64,000 bases of DNA from Carpediemonas membranifera (GCA_019828565.1 JAHDYR010000067.1:310001-374000), one strand, 5' to 3'; positions 1 to 9,993 are shown, numbered from the stretch's first letter. Notes: generated by a model from the sequence alone, not told the origin. Numbers and translations: made by a program.

Positions 1-341
1 GCCACTACATCCAGATGTACGCCTCCCTCTCCACGGGCAAGTCCTCCCACAAGTCCATGGATGAGACTAAGTCCCGTCTCATGCGCCTTTATTACGAACA
101 CCGCTCCGTGCTCGCCACTCTGTGTGCGGGCAACGAGGTCTTCTTCGTCTGCGCCTACATGCTCCACTGGTACCCCACGTCCATGTTCTGGCTCGTGCTG
201 TTCGTCATCAGCGTGCCCTTCATTGTCCTGAAGCAGCTCATCAACGTCATCCAGCTCTGCTCAGCCAGCATGGCCCTGATCGACCTGGACACGACGCCCC
301 CAGTCATGGAGGTGCGCAAGGACGCCGCCCTCGTCGAGTGA
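1..341 (+). CDS. CDIPT: Phosphatidylinositol synthase (CDP-diacylglycerol-inositol 3-phosphatidyltransferase), C-terminal part
   Basis: The reading frame enters from outside the window (H-Y-I-Q precede the first Met at 15) and stops with TGA at 339-341. The visible part resembles the C-terminus of PIS1/CDIPT: a serine-rich segment with SSHKSM, then an LYYEH...LATLCAGNEVFF block matching the family's RIYYT...LCAGNELFF region, and two hydrophobic segments typical of the last membrane helices. The enzyme joins CDP-diacylglycerol and myo-inositol to make phosphatidylinositol in the ER membrane. The catalytic CDP-alcohol phosphotransferase motif would lie upstream of the window. The identification rests on the C-terminal third only. 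Confidence 0.85.
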   Translation, partial: HYIQMYASLSTGKSSHKSMDETKSRLMRLYYEHRSVLATLCAGNEVFFVCAYMLHWYPTSMFWLVLFVISVPFIVLKQLINVIQLCSASMALIDLDTTPPVMEVRKDAALVE

Positions 342-587
342 TCATGCTAAATTACTATTACCGGATGTTTCCAGGGCTGCCTGACCCAAGCCGGCCATCG
401 CTGGGACGATTGGTCTGGGAAAGTCATGGCCTTCTGAGACAGTTATTGAAAAATAATATCCCGCCAAGCTGGGGCAATTTGGACGCTAATGCCAGCGCTG
501 GCAGTTTGGGCAGCTCGATCTCGCCTAATTAGGGAAGATTTGGGGACGGCGAAAAAGGGAGAGTCGATCTAGAGTCGAGCGCAAAGA

Positions 588-1319
588 ATGGCATCAAGCA
601 GCGTAGGCTATGCGACGTTCATCGACGCGCTTTGTGGGCTGAGAGGGTATCAAATCCTTGCTAGGATCCCCGACGAATACCTGCGTGATGCCTTCAACTT
701 GACGGGTTTGTCCACCGAACACCCGTATTTCAACGAATCCCTGAAGATTCTTCTCAGCAGAAGCCACTTTGACGGATCGATGACCTCTGAAGCTGCAGAG
801 AACGCGAAACTGCTGTACGGCATGATACATGCACGGTACATCACGACCACCCACGGGCTCGGACGAATGCGCGAGAAGTACACGAAGGGAATCTTTGGCA
901 CATGCATGCGCTGCAGCTGCGCGAAGACCGGCCTGCTTCCCGTTGGCGCCAACGACCAGCCCGGCGTCACTTCGGTGAAGTTCTTTTGCCCCACCTGCCA
1001 AGACGTATACCACCCCACCGTCAAGGCCCACACGACCATCGACGGTGCTTTTTTCGGTACCACTTTCCCTCACCTTTTCATGTTCCAGCACACGGCGCTC
1101 CACTCGGCCGTGAACCCGAGACCATACGTCCCAAAAATCTTCGGGTTTGCCATTTATGATGAGAAGTGGAGCAAGAAGCGCGCAGCCATCGCGAGAAGGA
1201 GGATAAGAGGCGAAGATCCTGCCGAGGATCTGGCGAAGTTGCCGCCCAGACAGGCGGCGATGGTCCCCCGGCTCAGCGGGCAGCGGTTCGTGGTGTTTGA
1301 TGGGGCAATTGATGAATGA
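588..1319 (+). CDS. CSNK2B: Casein kinase 2 regulatory beta subunit
   Basis: The 243-residue protein follows the CK2 beta fold from end to end: FIDALCGLRG at about 11, IPDEYLRDAFNLTGL at about 28, YGMIHARYI, and the zinc ribbon. Ribbon cysteines sit in FGTCMRCSC (first and last Cys with the family's C-x4-C spacing, plus one extra Cys) and FFCPTC about 30 residues later. The TDGAYFG-like dimer motif is present as TIDGAFFGTTFPHLF, followed by VPKIFGFAI. CK2 beta dimerises through this ribbon and docks two catalytic alpha subunits. The basic tail after residue 200 is longer than in animals (human 215 residues). The start is the first Met that keeps the usual N-terminus. Confidence 0.93.
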   Translation: MASSSVGYATFIDALCGLRGYQILARIPDEYLRDAFNLTGLSTEHPYFNESLKILLSRSHFDGSMTSEAAENAKLLYGMIHARYITTTHGLGRMREKYTKGIFGTCMRCSCAKTGLLPVGANDQPGVTSVKFFCPTCQDVYHPTVKAHTTIDGAFFGTTFPHLFMFQHTALHSAVNPRPYVPKIFGFAIYDEKWSKKRAAIARRRIRGEDPAEDLAKLPPRQAAMVPRLSGQRFVVFDGAIDE

Positions 1320-1441
1320 GCAAGTAGTGCAGTATATTAGCTGGTAAACGTAGCAAGGGCTAGTGCTGGGGGGATTTACGTGAGTTACGTTGAGTTTGGT
1401 GAGAATTACGTGAAGAAGAAACAAGGGAAGAGCTAGGCAGG

Positions 1442-1968
1442 ATGTCGTCTATTTGCATGCTTGTGATCTTCAATAGAAGTGGAGAGCCTATATTTGAGCG
1501 TTCATATCAATGGTCTCCAACGATGCGCGCCCTACTGCCACAAACTACGCCCTGCCTCAACGACGAGGCCGTTGGGCTTCTCTCAGGCCTTGTATTCTCT
1601 CTGCGGCCATTTGTATCAAAGATATCTCCCAAGAAGTACGCTTTCTTCCCATTCACTCACGCAGCTCCGCCGACAGTGTCAATTGCTTCACCACAGAGGA
1701 GAAAACGTACCACTTGCTCGAGACAGCGACCGGTTTGAAGTTCATCATTGTTACTGGACCCAACGTGACTCCAATGACGAACGAGCTGCAGCAGATCTAC
1801 CAATTGTTCGCGAGCACAGTCGCCCTAAACCCGCTCAACCGCCCCCACCAGGCCAGTGAAGACGCCCCCAGCGAGGGAAAGGCTGACAACAAGAAGCCCA
1901 ATGGACAGATAGTGAGTGCCAGCTTCTGCACGGCCCTGGACTCCTTCTTGACCCGGCTCAGCTCATAG
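1442..1968 (+). CDS. TRAPPC1: TRAPP complex subunit TRAPPC1 (Bet5), one intron
   Basis: Joined exons 1442-1635 and 1665-1968 give 165 residues. Exon 1 carries LVIFNRSGEPIFER and LVFSLRPFVSKISPK, matching Bet5's LYLFDRNG and LFSIRSFVSKMSP. Exon 2 resumes without a gap in SADSVNCFTTEEKTYHLLET-ATGLKF, equivalent to YKLHYYETPTGIK, and ends near LDSFLTRLSS. Unspliced, neither frame can hold the whole longin-like domain. The intron 1636-1664 is 29 nt (GTACGC...CTCACGCAG). TRAPPC1 is a core subunit of the tethering complex that activates Rab1/Ypt1 on ER-Golgi vesicles. A hydrophilic insertion of about 20 residues lies between NPLNRP and GQIVSA. Family assignment is firm, and the splice is inferred from alignment. 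Confidence 0.83.
1636..1664 (+). other. Intron, 29 nt (TRAPPC1)
   Basis: GTACGC donor and CTCACGCAG acceptor. Removal joins the two frames exactly where Bet5 homologs continue. Confidence 0.75.
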
Positions 1969-2247
1969 AGTTGGATGATGGCGTGACATGTGCGAACAGA
2001 ATAGTAAACAGTGCTTGTATGGTAATGGGGCTGTGAGCCGACTTGGTTGGGCAACAGCTAGGATTGAACGTCCTGCTTCCAGTTCGGACATTGCGTCGAT
2101 GGCGTCTCGGAACAAAAATTGTGGAATTGGGCTTATTCGGCTGGCTCCATTCCTCTGTCTTGGCAGAGCTAGCCTGCCGACAGCAGAGCCTGAGATTTGC
2201 CGGCAGAAATTTTTCTCGCAAAAATTCGCTTGTTGAAAGCCACGCTC

Positions 2248-3987
2248 ATGAACACGAATCTGCAGCCCGCCATCGTCTTGCTGAAGGATGGAAGTGAACA
2301 AGCCCAAGGTTCCTCTCATATCCTCACAAACATCAAGGCCTCTAAGGCTGTTTGCGACACAATCAAGACAACCCTTGGTCCAAGGGGGATGGACAAGCTC
2401 CTCCAGGGACAGAATGGCACTATCGTGAGCAATGATGGTGCTACTATCATGCGCGAGCTCGATGTTGTTCACCCCGCCGCCAAGACTCTTGTCGACATTT
2501 CCCGTGCTCAGGACATCGAGATCGGTGATGGTACCACCTCTGTCGTGGTTCTTGCTGGCGCTATGCTTGAAGCTGCCCGTCCCTACATCGAGGAGGGCAT
2601 TCACGCCAACACTATCATCTCTACGTTCCGCAAGGGCGGCGAGCTCGCGGCGAAGGTTGTGGAAGCCTTTGCCACAACTCAGGCAACCGATACTGAGGTT
2701 CTGCGTCGTCTCGCCTCCACCTCTATGAACTCCAAGCTGATCTCTGCAAGCAGCAAGTTCCTGTCTCAGCTTGTTGTCGACGCCGTCTCGGTTGACGCCG
2801 AGCTTGGCATCAAGACCGAGCTTGGCGGCTCGCTCGAGGAGACACAGCTGATCCACGGCATTGCGTTCAAGAGAACGTTCACATATGCCGGTGCCGAACA
2901 GCAGGAGAAGCACTTCGTGAACCCCAAGATCGCGCTCCTCAACGTCGAGCTCGAGCTCAAGGCCGAGAAGGACAATGCTGAGATCCGCATCTCTGATCCC
3001 GCTAAGTTCCAGGAGATCGTGGCGACCGAGCACGACATCATTCGCTCCAAGCTCGAGACCATCAAGGCAACGGGCGCCAACGTCGTCCTCTCCAAGCTCG
3101 CCATCGGTGATCTCGCCACCCAGTGGTTTGCCGACGAGGGCATGTTCTCTGCCGGCCGTGTCGACGGCGACGACATGAAGCGTCTCGTCGCTGCTACCGG
3201 CGGCAAGGTGCTGTCCACTGTCAACGGCATGAACGCGACACACCTCGGTGTCTGCGAGTCCTTCGACGAGGAGTATCTCGGGTCGACCCCCTACAACTTC
3301 TTCCGCGGCTGCCCCGCTGCCACGCTCATCATCAGAGGCGGTGCTGAGCAGTTTATCGCAGAGACGGAACGCTCGCTCCATGACGCCATCATGGTTGTCC
3401 GCCGCTCAATTAAGACCGCCAACCAGCGCGTCGTTGCTGGCGGCGGGGCCGTTGAGATGGAGATCTCCCGCCAACTCCAGGAGGCCGCGGGCGAGATCGT
3501 CGGCAAGGAGCAGTTCCTCCTCGGCGCGTACGGCAAGGCGTTCGAGACCATCCCCCGCCAGCTCATCGAGAACGCCGGCTTCGACGCCACGACTGTGCTT
3601 AACATGCTTCGTACCGTCCACGCTGAGCCCGACGTCCCCTTTGACTCGACTCAACCCGAGTCTGACTTCAACCGCAACCGGTTTGCTGGTGTCAACATCA
3701 AGGAGGAGGGCATCATCAACACCCACGCCGCCTTTGTCTGGGAGCCCATCCAGATCAAGCTCAACGCGATCCAGGCCGCCACTGAGGCTGCTTGCCAGAT
3801 CCTGTCGATCGATATGACTGTGTCCAACCCCAAGCACGAGCAGGCCCAGGCCCAGGCCAGGCAAGACCACCACGCGATGCAGCAGAAGATGGCCAACGCC
3901 GGCATTACGCCCCAGGCCGCTGCGGCAGGTATGGGCGGTGGCATGGGTGGCGGCATGAGGCATTTCCAGGGCCGCCGCGGAAGGTAA
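2248..3987 (+). CDS. CCT7: CCT/TRiC chaperonin subunit 7 (eta)
   Basis: This is a group II chaperonin subunit of 578 residues. It has TTLGPRGMDKLL and NDGATIM near the N-terminus, the ATP-binding GDGTTSVVVLAG, and the equatorial-domain signature VVAGGGAVEMEISRQL. The eta type is chosen from PAIVLLKDGSEQAQG at the start, LDVVHPAAKTLVDI, and PRQLIENAGFDAT...AFVWEP near the end. The Met at 2248 is preferred over an in-frame Met 17 codons upstream because eta subunits begin close to the VILLK motif. The C-terminus is a GGM-rich tail (GMGGGMGGGM) of the kind that lines the folding chamber. The complex folds actin, tubulin and other cytosolic proteins, which matters in a flagellate. Confidence 0.95.
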   Translation: MNTNLQPAIVLLKDGSEQAQGSSHILTNIKASKAVCDTIKTTLGPRGMDKLLQGQNGTIVSNDGATIMRELDVVHPAAKTLVDISRAQDIEIGDGTTSVVVLAGAMLEAARPYIEEGIHANTIISTFRKGGELAAKVVEAFATTQATDTEVLRRLASTSMNSKLISASSKFLSQLVVDAVSVDAELGIKTELGGSLEETQLIHGIAFKRTFTYAGAEQQEKHFVNPKIALLNVELELKAEKDNAEIRISDPAKFQEIVATEHDIIRSKLETIKATGANVVLSKLAIGDLATQWFADEGMFSAGRVDGDDMKRLVAATGGKVLSTVNGMNATHLGVCESFDEEYLGSTPYNFFRGCPAATLIIRGGAEQFIAETERSLHDAIMVVRRSIKTANQRVVAGGGAVEMEISRQLQEAAGEIVGKEQFLLGAYGKAFETIPRQLIENAGFDATTVLNMLRTVHAEPDVPFDSTQPESDFNRNRFAGVNIKEEGIINTHAAFVWEPIQIKLNAIQAATEAACQILSIDMTVSNPKHEQAQAQARQDHHAMQQKMANAGITPQAAAAGMGGGMGGGMRHFQGRRGR

Positions 3988-4227
3988 ATAGTAAGGTGTT
4001 AATGAGGAATGCTGGACAGCCTTGGTTTGGCTGGTTGTGTGGAGCGGGTGTCAAGGTTAGTAACTCCCTTGAATAAGCAGTTTAGAGCTCCAAAAAACAA
4101 GGCTGGGTGGGTCGGCTAGCTTAGCAGCTGGTCGACACGTGCATGGCCCGCCCAAAGTCGAATCTCGTTTGTATCTCCGGATCTGACCCTGCAGGACCGG
4201 AAGTCCGAAGACCCGACCGAAGGACTC

Positions 4228-5991
4228 ATGCTTAGCTCGCTTGGAAAGCGCTTTCTGTCCTCAAATACGGTTAATATCACTCTCAATGGCCTAAAGGTGG
4301 CTGTTCCCGCGAGTTCAACGATCCTCGATAGCTGCAAGGCCAACAATTGCTTTGTGCCGACTTTGTGCTACCATCCTCGTCTCCCCGAGTCAGGTTCTTG
4401 CCGTCTGTGCCTTGTAGACGTAGAAGGATGCGGTTCGCCGCTTCCTGCATGCCGTACAAAGGTCTGGGAGGGAATGAACATCTGCACCGAGACGGAGCGT
4501 GTCGCCGATGCCGTTCGGCTCAACCTTGAGATGATTGCGCAAAACCACTGCTTCTCCTGCGCCTCCTGTGCTGTGGACGGCGAGTGCGAGCTGCAAGACC
4601 TCCTCCGCATCTACGGCATTCCCCAGCCCGCCAACACCATCACCCCCCTCCTATTTGGCGGCTCCTCCGCCATCGCCTGCGACTCTACAAAGTGTGTAGC
4701 CTGCGGCCGCTGTGTCCAGGCCTGCGCGGCTCTCCAGGGCCTCGGCGTGTGGGAGTACGGTGGCCGGGCCCACGCCTCTCTGCCCCAGACCTCTGGTCAC
4801 GCACCCCTCGATGCCACGGCCTGCATCAACTGCGGCCAGTGTGCCACGTTCTGCCCCACTGGAGCCCTGACCGAGAGGGACCAGGTGGCGGAAGTCATGG
4901 CTGTAATAAGGGCAAAGAAGGCGGCGGGAAAGACCGTTGTTATTCAAACCGCCCCTGCGGTTCGGGTTACGATCTCCGAGGCCTTCGGAATGGAGCCCGG
5001 TACTGTTACGACCGGCCAACTCGTCGCTGCCCTGAAGAAGGCCGGCTTCGACCATGTTTTCGACGTCGACTTTGCCGCTGACCTGACGATCATGGAGGAG
5101 GGCACTGAGCTCCTCTCCCGCCTCGGCAAGGGCGGCCCCATGATGACCTCCTGTTGCCCGGGCTGGGTCAACTTTGTCGAGAAGCACTACCCCGACTTCA
5201 TCCCCAACCTCTCCTCGTGCAAGTCACCCCAGGGCATGATGGGCGCCGTGGTGAAGACGTATTGGGCCGAGAAGATGGGCATCGCGCCAGAGGACATCTT
5301 CCTTGTCTCGGCCATGCCGTGTACCGCAAAGAAGGACGAGGCCGCTAGACCCCAGCTCGAGGGTGACGTTGACGTCGTCCTCACCACCCGCGAGCTCGCC
5401 AGACTCCTTAAACTGCACCGACCTGGTGTGAACTTCTCGACCCTGGCGCCGGAGTCGTTCAGCGATCCGCACGGCCTCGGCGACTCTACTGGCGCTGCTG
5501 TGCTGTTCGGTGCCTCTGGCGGTGTGATGGAGGCTGCCCTCCGTACCGTCCACGCGGTCGTCACTGGCGAGGAGCTCCCCGACGCCCTACTCGACCTCGA
5601 GGGGGCCGTGCGCCCTAACGGTGAGAGTCTCCACACAGCCACCGTTCCCGTGGGCGATGCCAATGTCCGTGTTGCCGTCGTGCATGGTCTTCAGGCCACC
5701 CGGGAGTTCCTCGAGCGTTTGAAGGCCGGGGAAGAATATGACTTTGTCGAAGTCATGGCCTGCCCTGGTGGGTGTGTCGGCGGCGGGGGCAACCCTTCGA
5801 GCCAGGACGGCGACATCCTTGCCCGCCGCACTGCTGGCATTTACGGGGACGACGTCAACATGGCGGTTCGGCGGTCGCACAAGAATGAGGGGGTGAAGGC
5901 GCTTTATGATGAGTTCCTTGGTTCTCCGAACGGGCACAAGAGTCACGAGCTGCTCCATACAACGTACACTGATAGATCTGTAAAGTTATGA
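4228..5991 (+). CDS. [FeFe]-hydrogenase with N-terminal ferredoxin-like clusters and probable hydrogenosome/MRO presequence
   Basis: The 587-residue enzyme would reduce protons to H2. Domains in order: a short presequence-like stretch (MLSSLGKRFLSS); a 2Fe-2S domain with C-x10-C-x2-C around GSCRLCLVDVEG; a His-ligated 4Fe-4S motif (H-x3-C-x2-C-x5-C in NHCFSCASCAVDGEC); two 4Fe-4S clusters (CVACGRCVQAC and CINCGQCATFC); then the H-cluster motifs L1 TSCCPGW (about residue 308), L2 MPCTAKKDE (about 362) and L3 ACPGGCVGGGG (about 510). A small-subunit-like tail (HKSHELLHTTY) is fused at the C-terminus. All four H-cluster cysteines are present, so it should be active if HydE/F/G maturases exist elsewhere. 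The modular plan matches clostridial CpI-type and metamonad hydrogenases. Confidence 0.95.
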   Translation: MLSSLGKRFLSSNTVNITLNGLKVAVPASSTILDSCKANNCFVPTLCYHPRLPESGSCRLCLVDVEGCGSPLPACRTKVWEGMNICTETERVADAVRLNLEMIAQNHCFSCASCAVDGECELQDLLRIYGIPQPANTITPLLFGGSSAIACDSTKCVACGRCVQACAALQGLGVWEYGGRAHASLPQTSGHAPLDATACINCGQCATFCPTGALTERDQVAEVMAVIRAKKAAGKTVVIQTAPAVRVTISEAFGMEPGTVTTGQLVAALKKAGFDHVFDVDFAADLTIMEEGTELLSRLGKGGPMMTSCCPGWVNFVEKHYPDFIPNLSSCKSPQGMMGAVVKTYWAEKMGIAPEDIFLVSAMPCTAKKDEAARPQLEGDVDVVLTTRELARLLKLHRPGVNFSTLAPESFSDPHGLGDSTGAAVLFGASGGVMEAALRTVHAVVTGEELPDALLDLEGAVRPNGESLHTATVPVGDANVRVAVVHGLQATREFLERLKAGEEYDFVEVMACPGGCVGGGGNPSSQDGDILARRTAGIYGDDVNMAVRRSHKNEGVKALYDEFLGSPNGHKSHELLHTTYTDRSVKL

Positions 5992-6237
5992 GACTTGCTG
6001 AGTTGACCCAGGCTCATTCCAACAGCCGGCAACTGGTGATACTGACAATACTGCAGGTATCTTATTACCTCCTCTGCCGTTCCTTCGAGTTCTACGAGAG
6101 TGATGGCCGCGATTGATTGCAATTGATTGCAGGTCAATCATCGCTCAGCGGGGCTCAACAAACAACAAGCAGCCCATACCACTGTCATTCAGCCCCCAAG
6201 CCAGCATGATCCGGCCACGCTGCAGAGATCGAGATCC

Positions 6238-6245
6238 CGCAGTTT
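6238..6245 (+). promoter_or_regulatory. CGCAGTTT element upstream of the DCAF1-like gene
   Basis: The octamer CGCAGTTT is followed by ATCC and lies 24 nt (from its A) before the ATG at 6265. The same octamer precedes four other start regions here. It may be an initiator-type core promoter element; this is inference. Confidence 0.4.
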
Positions 6246-6264
6246 ATCCTCTTGCGCAACGACG

Positions 6265-9200
6265 ATGGACGATGACGGCTTCGCATACCTGTCTACGGAT
6301 GATTTCGAGGATGAATCAGACATAGATGCAGCTATATTACGGACATCTGCAGCGGATCACGTCTCACACGTCATGCCTCGGGCAAATCCGCTACGACATG
6401 TTTCCTCGCTAGACGATGTTGTGCAGACGATGTCTGAGCAGTACACACATCCAGTTATCCATCCAATACGGCGTACACCATCGCGACCTACGCTGTCCAG
6501 CATCCAGCCAGTTCCCGAGGGCCGCTATGACGGATCGACGCCGCCCCACCTTGCTTCCCCCTTCGACCTCAACCCCGCGCTCAACAGGGCGTTCACTGAG
6601 TGGCTTCACCGGGACGACGACAGCAATGAGCTCGATGCAGACCAACTCGTTGCTTTTACTTCGATGGTCACGGTGGAAGCCGACTTCGCCGAGGCGGACG
6701 TGTTCTTTCACCGGGAGCAGCACGAGGACTGTCTCATGGTGGCGCTAATGATCTCAGACAGGAACAGCAGGATCCCTGTGTTCGCGTACACAGCTGCTGA
6801 CCAGCGCACCGAGCTTGAGGTCATGGCCGGCCTACTCGCCATCGCACGACTGCTACCAGTTGCAGGGTTCTCCATTTCCCTCTCGGAAGTCTCTGCATAC
6901 TTCTTCATCAAGCTGGGCCACATCATGACGGCGGAGGTCGAGGCCAACACCGGGTCCGCGCCAGGGCTTAGGGAGTCGCTCGTGTGGTGCGTGCTGTCGG
7001 ACTTGTACGGACTTCGGACCGACGAGGACCCGAGTTTGACTATTTTTGAGACAATCGAATCGGCTATTTTCCGGCATTCCGGAAGATTGCAGGAACTGTT
7101 CACGATTGTTACAGAATACTTAATTGGCACGCGTGATGCAATTATAGCCATGACTGACGAGGAAAGTGACTTGATAAGGCGAGTATCCCGTGAATCTACC
7201 AAATTCTCACCTCCAGTTCGATTCGACATCAACGACGTCCTGATCAAAGCAATTCTACGCCTTGTCCACGACGTGTCACAATTCGTCGAGTTCGAGCCGA
7301 CCCTGCACTCCGTTGCGACACAGACAACGGACCTCATTATCGCCACGCTGGGTCGGCTCAACACGATCAAGCCGACGCACCAGGCCGTCCTAGTCGACGC
7401 CGTGCACTTTATGGCGTCTCATGCGTGTATTTCTGAGCAGCTGGCCACCCGGACCTCGTTTTATCGCGTGTTCACGACCACCTGGCCCCCTTACCTCACC
7501 GCTAGCCTCGCCTCTGTGCTCAACGCCGTGATCGACGCCCAGGGCTGCCAGTACTCGGCCCCCGTCACCTCCATCGGCCCTACCCTCCCCGCCTTCCTCA
7601 CCTCTCTCCTGGGAATGCTCGACGCCGTCCGCCACGGGTCGACACGCGACTACAACCCGACCACGCCGCCCTTTAGATATATTCAGACCGTCACCATGGA
7701 TTCTAGGCCACATGGGCTGAGTCAGGTCATGGAGTGCATCATCAAACTCGCACATATTCCTGCCGTTTTAGACCACTTGCTCGGATTGAACGGGGTGGTG
7801 TCGGTCGGCGAGCCGCCCATCCTGGACCTCCTCACCGACTTCATCACCCTCCCGCACCAGGGCATCGACTGCGACAGGTACGGGTTATACGGGTTTAGTG
7901 CGGCCGTGGATGCAAGGGTGCTCAGTGCGCTGGCGCTCACGGGCCATGCCTGTTACACCGCCCCCGAGCTGGCGATGCTCCGTCTGGACGAGAGACGGCT
8001 GCTCACACGCGATGTAACTCGAGTGAAGTCGCAATCTTTTCCGGAATTCCGGATTGTTGATGCGCGGTGGTTCCAGCGTGTGGCCGATAAGCTCTTCTAC
8101 GCCCCCTCGAACGGCAGAGAGGCAGATGACAACGCACTGTCGTTCTTTGACATGATGTGCACTCTGCCACTCTTGGTAGATACGACGGTCGAGATCCAAA
8201 TCTCACAGCCACTCGACATGGGCGCGCTCGTCAGGCAGGTGGCGCCTTTCCCAGTTGTCCTCCTAGCACTCGCGTTGAAGCAGACCGAGCCCCACTTGAA
8301 GCACGCCGCGCTGAGAGCATTCGCTGCATCATCTGGGTTGGTCTACACGACCAATAGCCGCACGGTCGGGTCGAACTTGGGCCGGGACTTGACCCATCTT
8401 GACGGAAGAGTCACGCAGTTTTTGGCAAAGATTGCCGGAATCGGTGTTTTCGCGTTGTTGTGCCAGATCGCACACTCGGTCCAGGATACCGACTTCTCTC
8501 CGGACGGCAAGACTGATTCCGGCACTCTCATCACTGTTTTTGAAGTTACACGCGAGATTCTAATCGCGACCAATGTATCTCAGCGGTATCTGATGGAATC
8601 TAGGTTTATTAGGAATCAAGCGGCAGCTCAGGCGGCAATTTCCGAGATGACCGAACTTTCCAAGGCCGCCGGCGCCCTCCTCGCCGTCTGCCCGCCCCCG
8701 CCCCCACGCCGCTACTACGCTATGCCCAGGCCTATCCAAGAACCACCAGCGTCATGGCCGTGCAAACGTCGTGCCGAGCACATTCGTGACTCCCTTAAAC
8801 TGCCCGACTCGAGGTGCAGTTTTGCATCCTTCATCGAGGCGTGCCCGCCGACCCAACCCTGTCCATCGCACACGCCGCACCCAGGCATTGCCCAGCCTGC
8901 TATCAACCCGGCGCTGACACACAGCCTGCCTCTCCCGGCCAGCAACGTCCACCGAATGTGGGGCCGGCATACTGACGCCCTCGCCGGCAACGGAGTCACG
9001 ACAGTCGTGTCCCTCGGCTCCGGGTTCGGTGTGGGGCTGCCTACCACTGCTGGGGCCTGGGACTCGACTGGGACCCACCCCGTGATCGCCTTTGACGACG
9101 GCATGGTGTGTCAGAGCACACCCGGGCTTGAGATCATCAACAGGCCGCTAGTGCCTGCCAGTACAGACCCAGATCTCCCGGAACCGCGGCGTATCATAGA

Positions 9201-9993
9201 TTTATCGATGTCTACCGACGACCGCTTTGCCCTGATGACCACGCGATACTGTACTATCGAGGTGTATGACGTGTCAGCCCAGGACACCGTTCTCTCCCTT
9301 CATGGTCCAGATCACGCTGCCTTTGCACACCGCCGGCCCGACCGGATTGTCGTGGGCCCCGGCCGTCGACTGATAGGGGGTCCGTTCAGGGTGACTGGTG
9401 ACGGCATCGCGACTGTGATCGATCCTGCCGGGGCGTACACCAACGGAGCACTCATTGATATCGAGACTAAGGCTGTAGTCAGAGTTTACTCGCACGCGAC
9501 ACCCTCTCGCGGACCGCTTGCTGTCACAGACGACGGTCACGTTTTCCTGTCCGGAAATCTGATTTATGACACTCGCATGGCCGGCCTCGTCATGGACCTC
9601 CCCTTCTTCGGCTCGAGCGACACGGCCTTCTTCTACAACAACGACTCGGCTGTCTACAGCGGCGGTGCCTTCATTGATATCAGAAGCCCGGGCGCGTCGC
9701 TCAGTTACCAGGGTTGTAGCCACATGAGAGGCTTGTTGCCGGTGTTCGGAGGGAGATATGCCGCTGGTTTAGTGTCTTCGTATCCCGATTCAGATACCCT
9801 GCATCTAGTGAATCTACGAGATCATGTGACCGAATCTGAATGTTCGCTCAATCTTCATGCGCAGTTTATCAGTCCTTCGCCCGTGACCCACAAGATCTTG
9901 GTAGGATCACAACATGGCAGCGGGTCGCCCACATTGACTGTGCTGGCAATCGGATCACCCTTTAATGCTCGGGAGACGTGGAAGCCTGCTTAG
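6265..9993 (+). CDS. Large DCAF1/VprBP-like WD-repeat protein
   Basis: The 1,242-residue protein has a long helical, armadillo-like N-terminal part and a C-terminal beta-propeller. From about residue 1000 it follows DCAF1 block by block: LHGPDHAAFAHRRPDRIVVG resembles the DCAF1 strand before the WDXR repeats, then ALIDIETKAVVRVY and NLIYDTRMAGLVMDLP sit where DCAF1 has LWDVRTGKAV and IWDLRTFHLL. DCAF1 is a substrate receptor of CUL4-DDB1 ubiquitin ligases and uses the two WDXR motifs to bind DDB1. Here they are degenerate (I-D-I-E and Y-D-T-R). The start at 6265 (MDDDGFAYLS) is favoured over one 46 codons upstream because a CGCAGTTT element lies 24 nt before it. The N-terminal half could not be matched, and no LisH motif was seen. 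Confidence 0.55.
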   Translation: MDDDGFAYLSTDDFEDESDIDAAILRTSAADHVSHVMPRANPLRHVSSLDDVVQTMSEQYTHPVIHPIRRTPSRPTLSSIQPVPEGRYDGSTPPHLASPFDLNPALNRAFTEWLHRDDDSNELDADQLVAFTSMVTVEADFAEADVFFHREQHEDCLMVALMISDRNSRIPVFAYTAADQRTELEVMAGLLAIARLLPVAGFSISLSEVSAYFFIKLGHIMTAEVEANTGSAPGLRESLVWCVLSDLYGLRTDEDPSLTIFETIESAIFRHSGRLQELFTIVTEYLIGTRDAIIAMTDEESDLIRRVSRESTKFSPPVRFDINDVLIKAILRLVHDVSQFVEFEPTLHSVATQTTDLIIATLGRLNTIKPTHQAVLVDAVHFMASHACISEQLATRTSFYRVFTTTWPPYLTASLASVLNAVIDAQGCQYSAPVTSIGPTLPAFLTSLLGMLDAVRHGSTRDYNPTTPPFRYIQTVTMDSRPHGLSQVMECIIKLAHIPAVLDHLLGLNGVVSVGEPPILDLLTDFITLPHQGIDCDRYGLYGFSAAVDARVLSALALTGHACYTAPELAMLRLDERRLLTRDVTRVKSQSFPEFRIVDARWFQRVADKLFYAPSNGREADDNALSFFDMMCTLPLLVDTTVEIQISQPLDMGALVRQVAPFPVVLLALALKQTEPHLKHAALRAFAASSGLVYTTNSRTVGSNLGRDLTHLDGRVTQFLAKIAGIGVFALLCQIAHSVQDTDFSPDGKTDSGTLITVFEVTREILIATNVSQRYLMESRFIRNQAAAQAAISEMTELSKAAGALLAVCPPPPPRRYYAMPRPIQEPPASWPCKRRAEHIRDSLKLPDSRCSFASFIEACPPTQPCPSHTPHPGIAQPAINPALTHSLPLPASNVHRMWGRHTDALAGNGVTTVVSLGSGFGVGLPTTAGAWDSTGTHPVIAFDDGMVCQSTPGLEIINRPLVPASTDPDLPEPRRIIDLSMSTDDRFALMTTRYCTIEVYDVSAQDTVLSLHGPDHAAFAHRRPDRIVVGPGRRLIGGPFRVTGDGIATVIDPAGAYTNGALIDIETKAVVRVYSHATPSRGPLAVTDDGHVFLSGNLIYDTRMAGLVMDLPFFGSSDTAFFYNNDSAVYSGGAFIDIRSPGASLSYQGCSHMRGLLPVFGGRYAAGLVSSYPDSDTLHLVNLRDHVTESECSLNLHAQFISPSPVTHKILVGSQHGSGSPTLTVLAIGSPFNARETWKPA

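Noticed and set aside
1963-3381. 472-codon minus-strand frame
   Set aside because: Overlaps CCT7 in antisense and has typical shadow composition.
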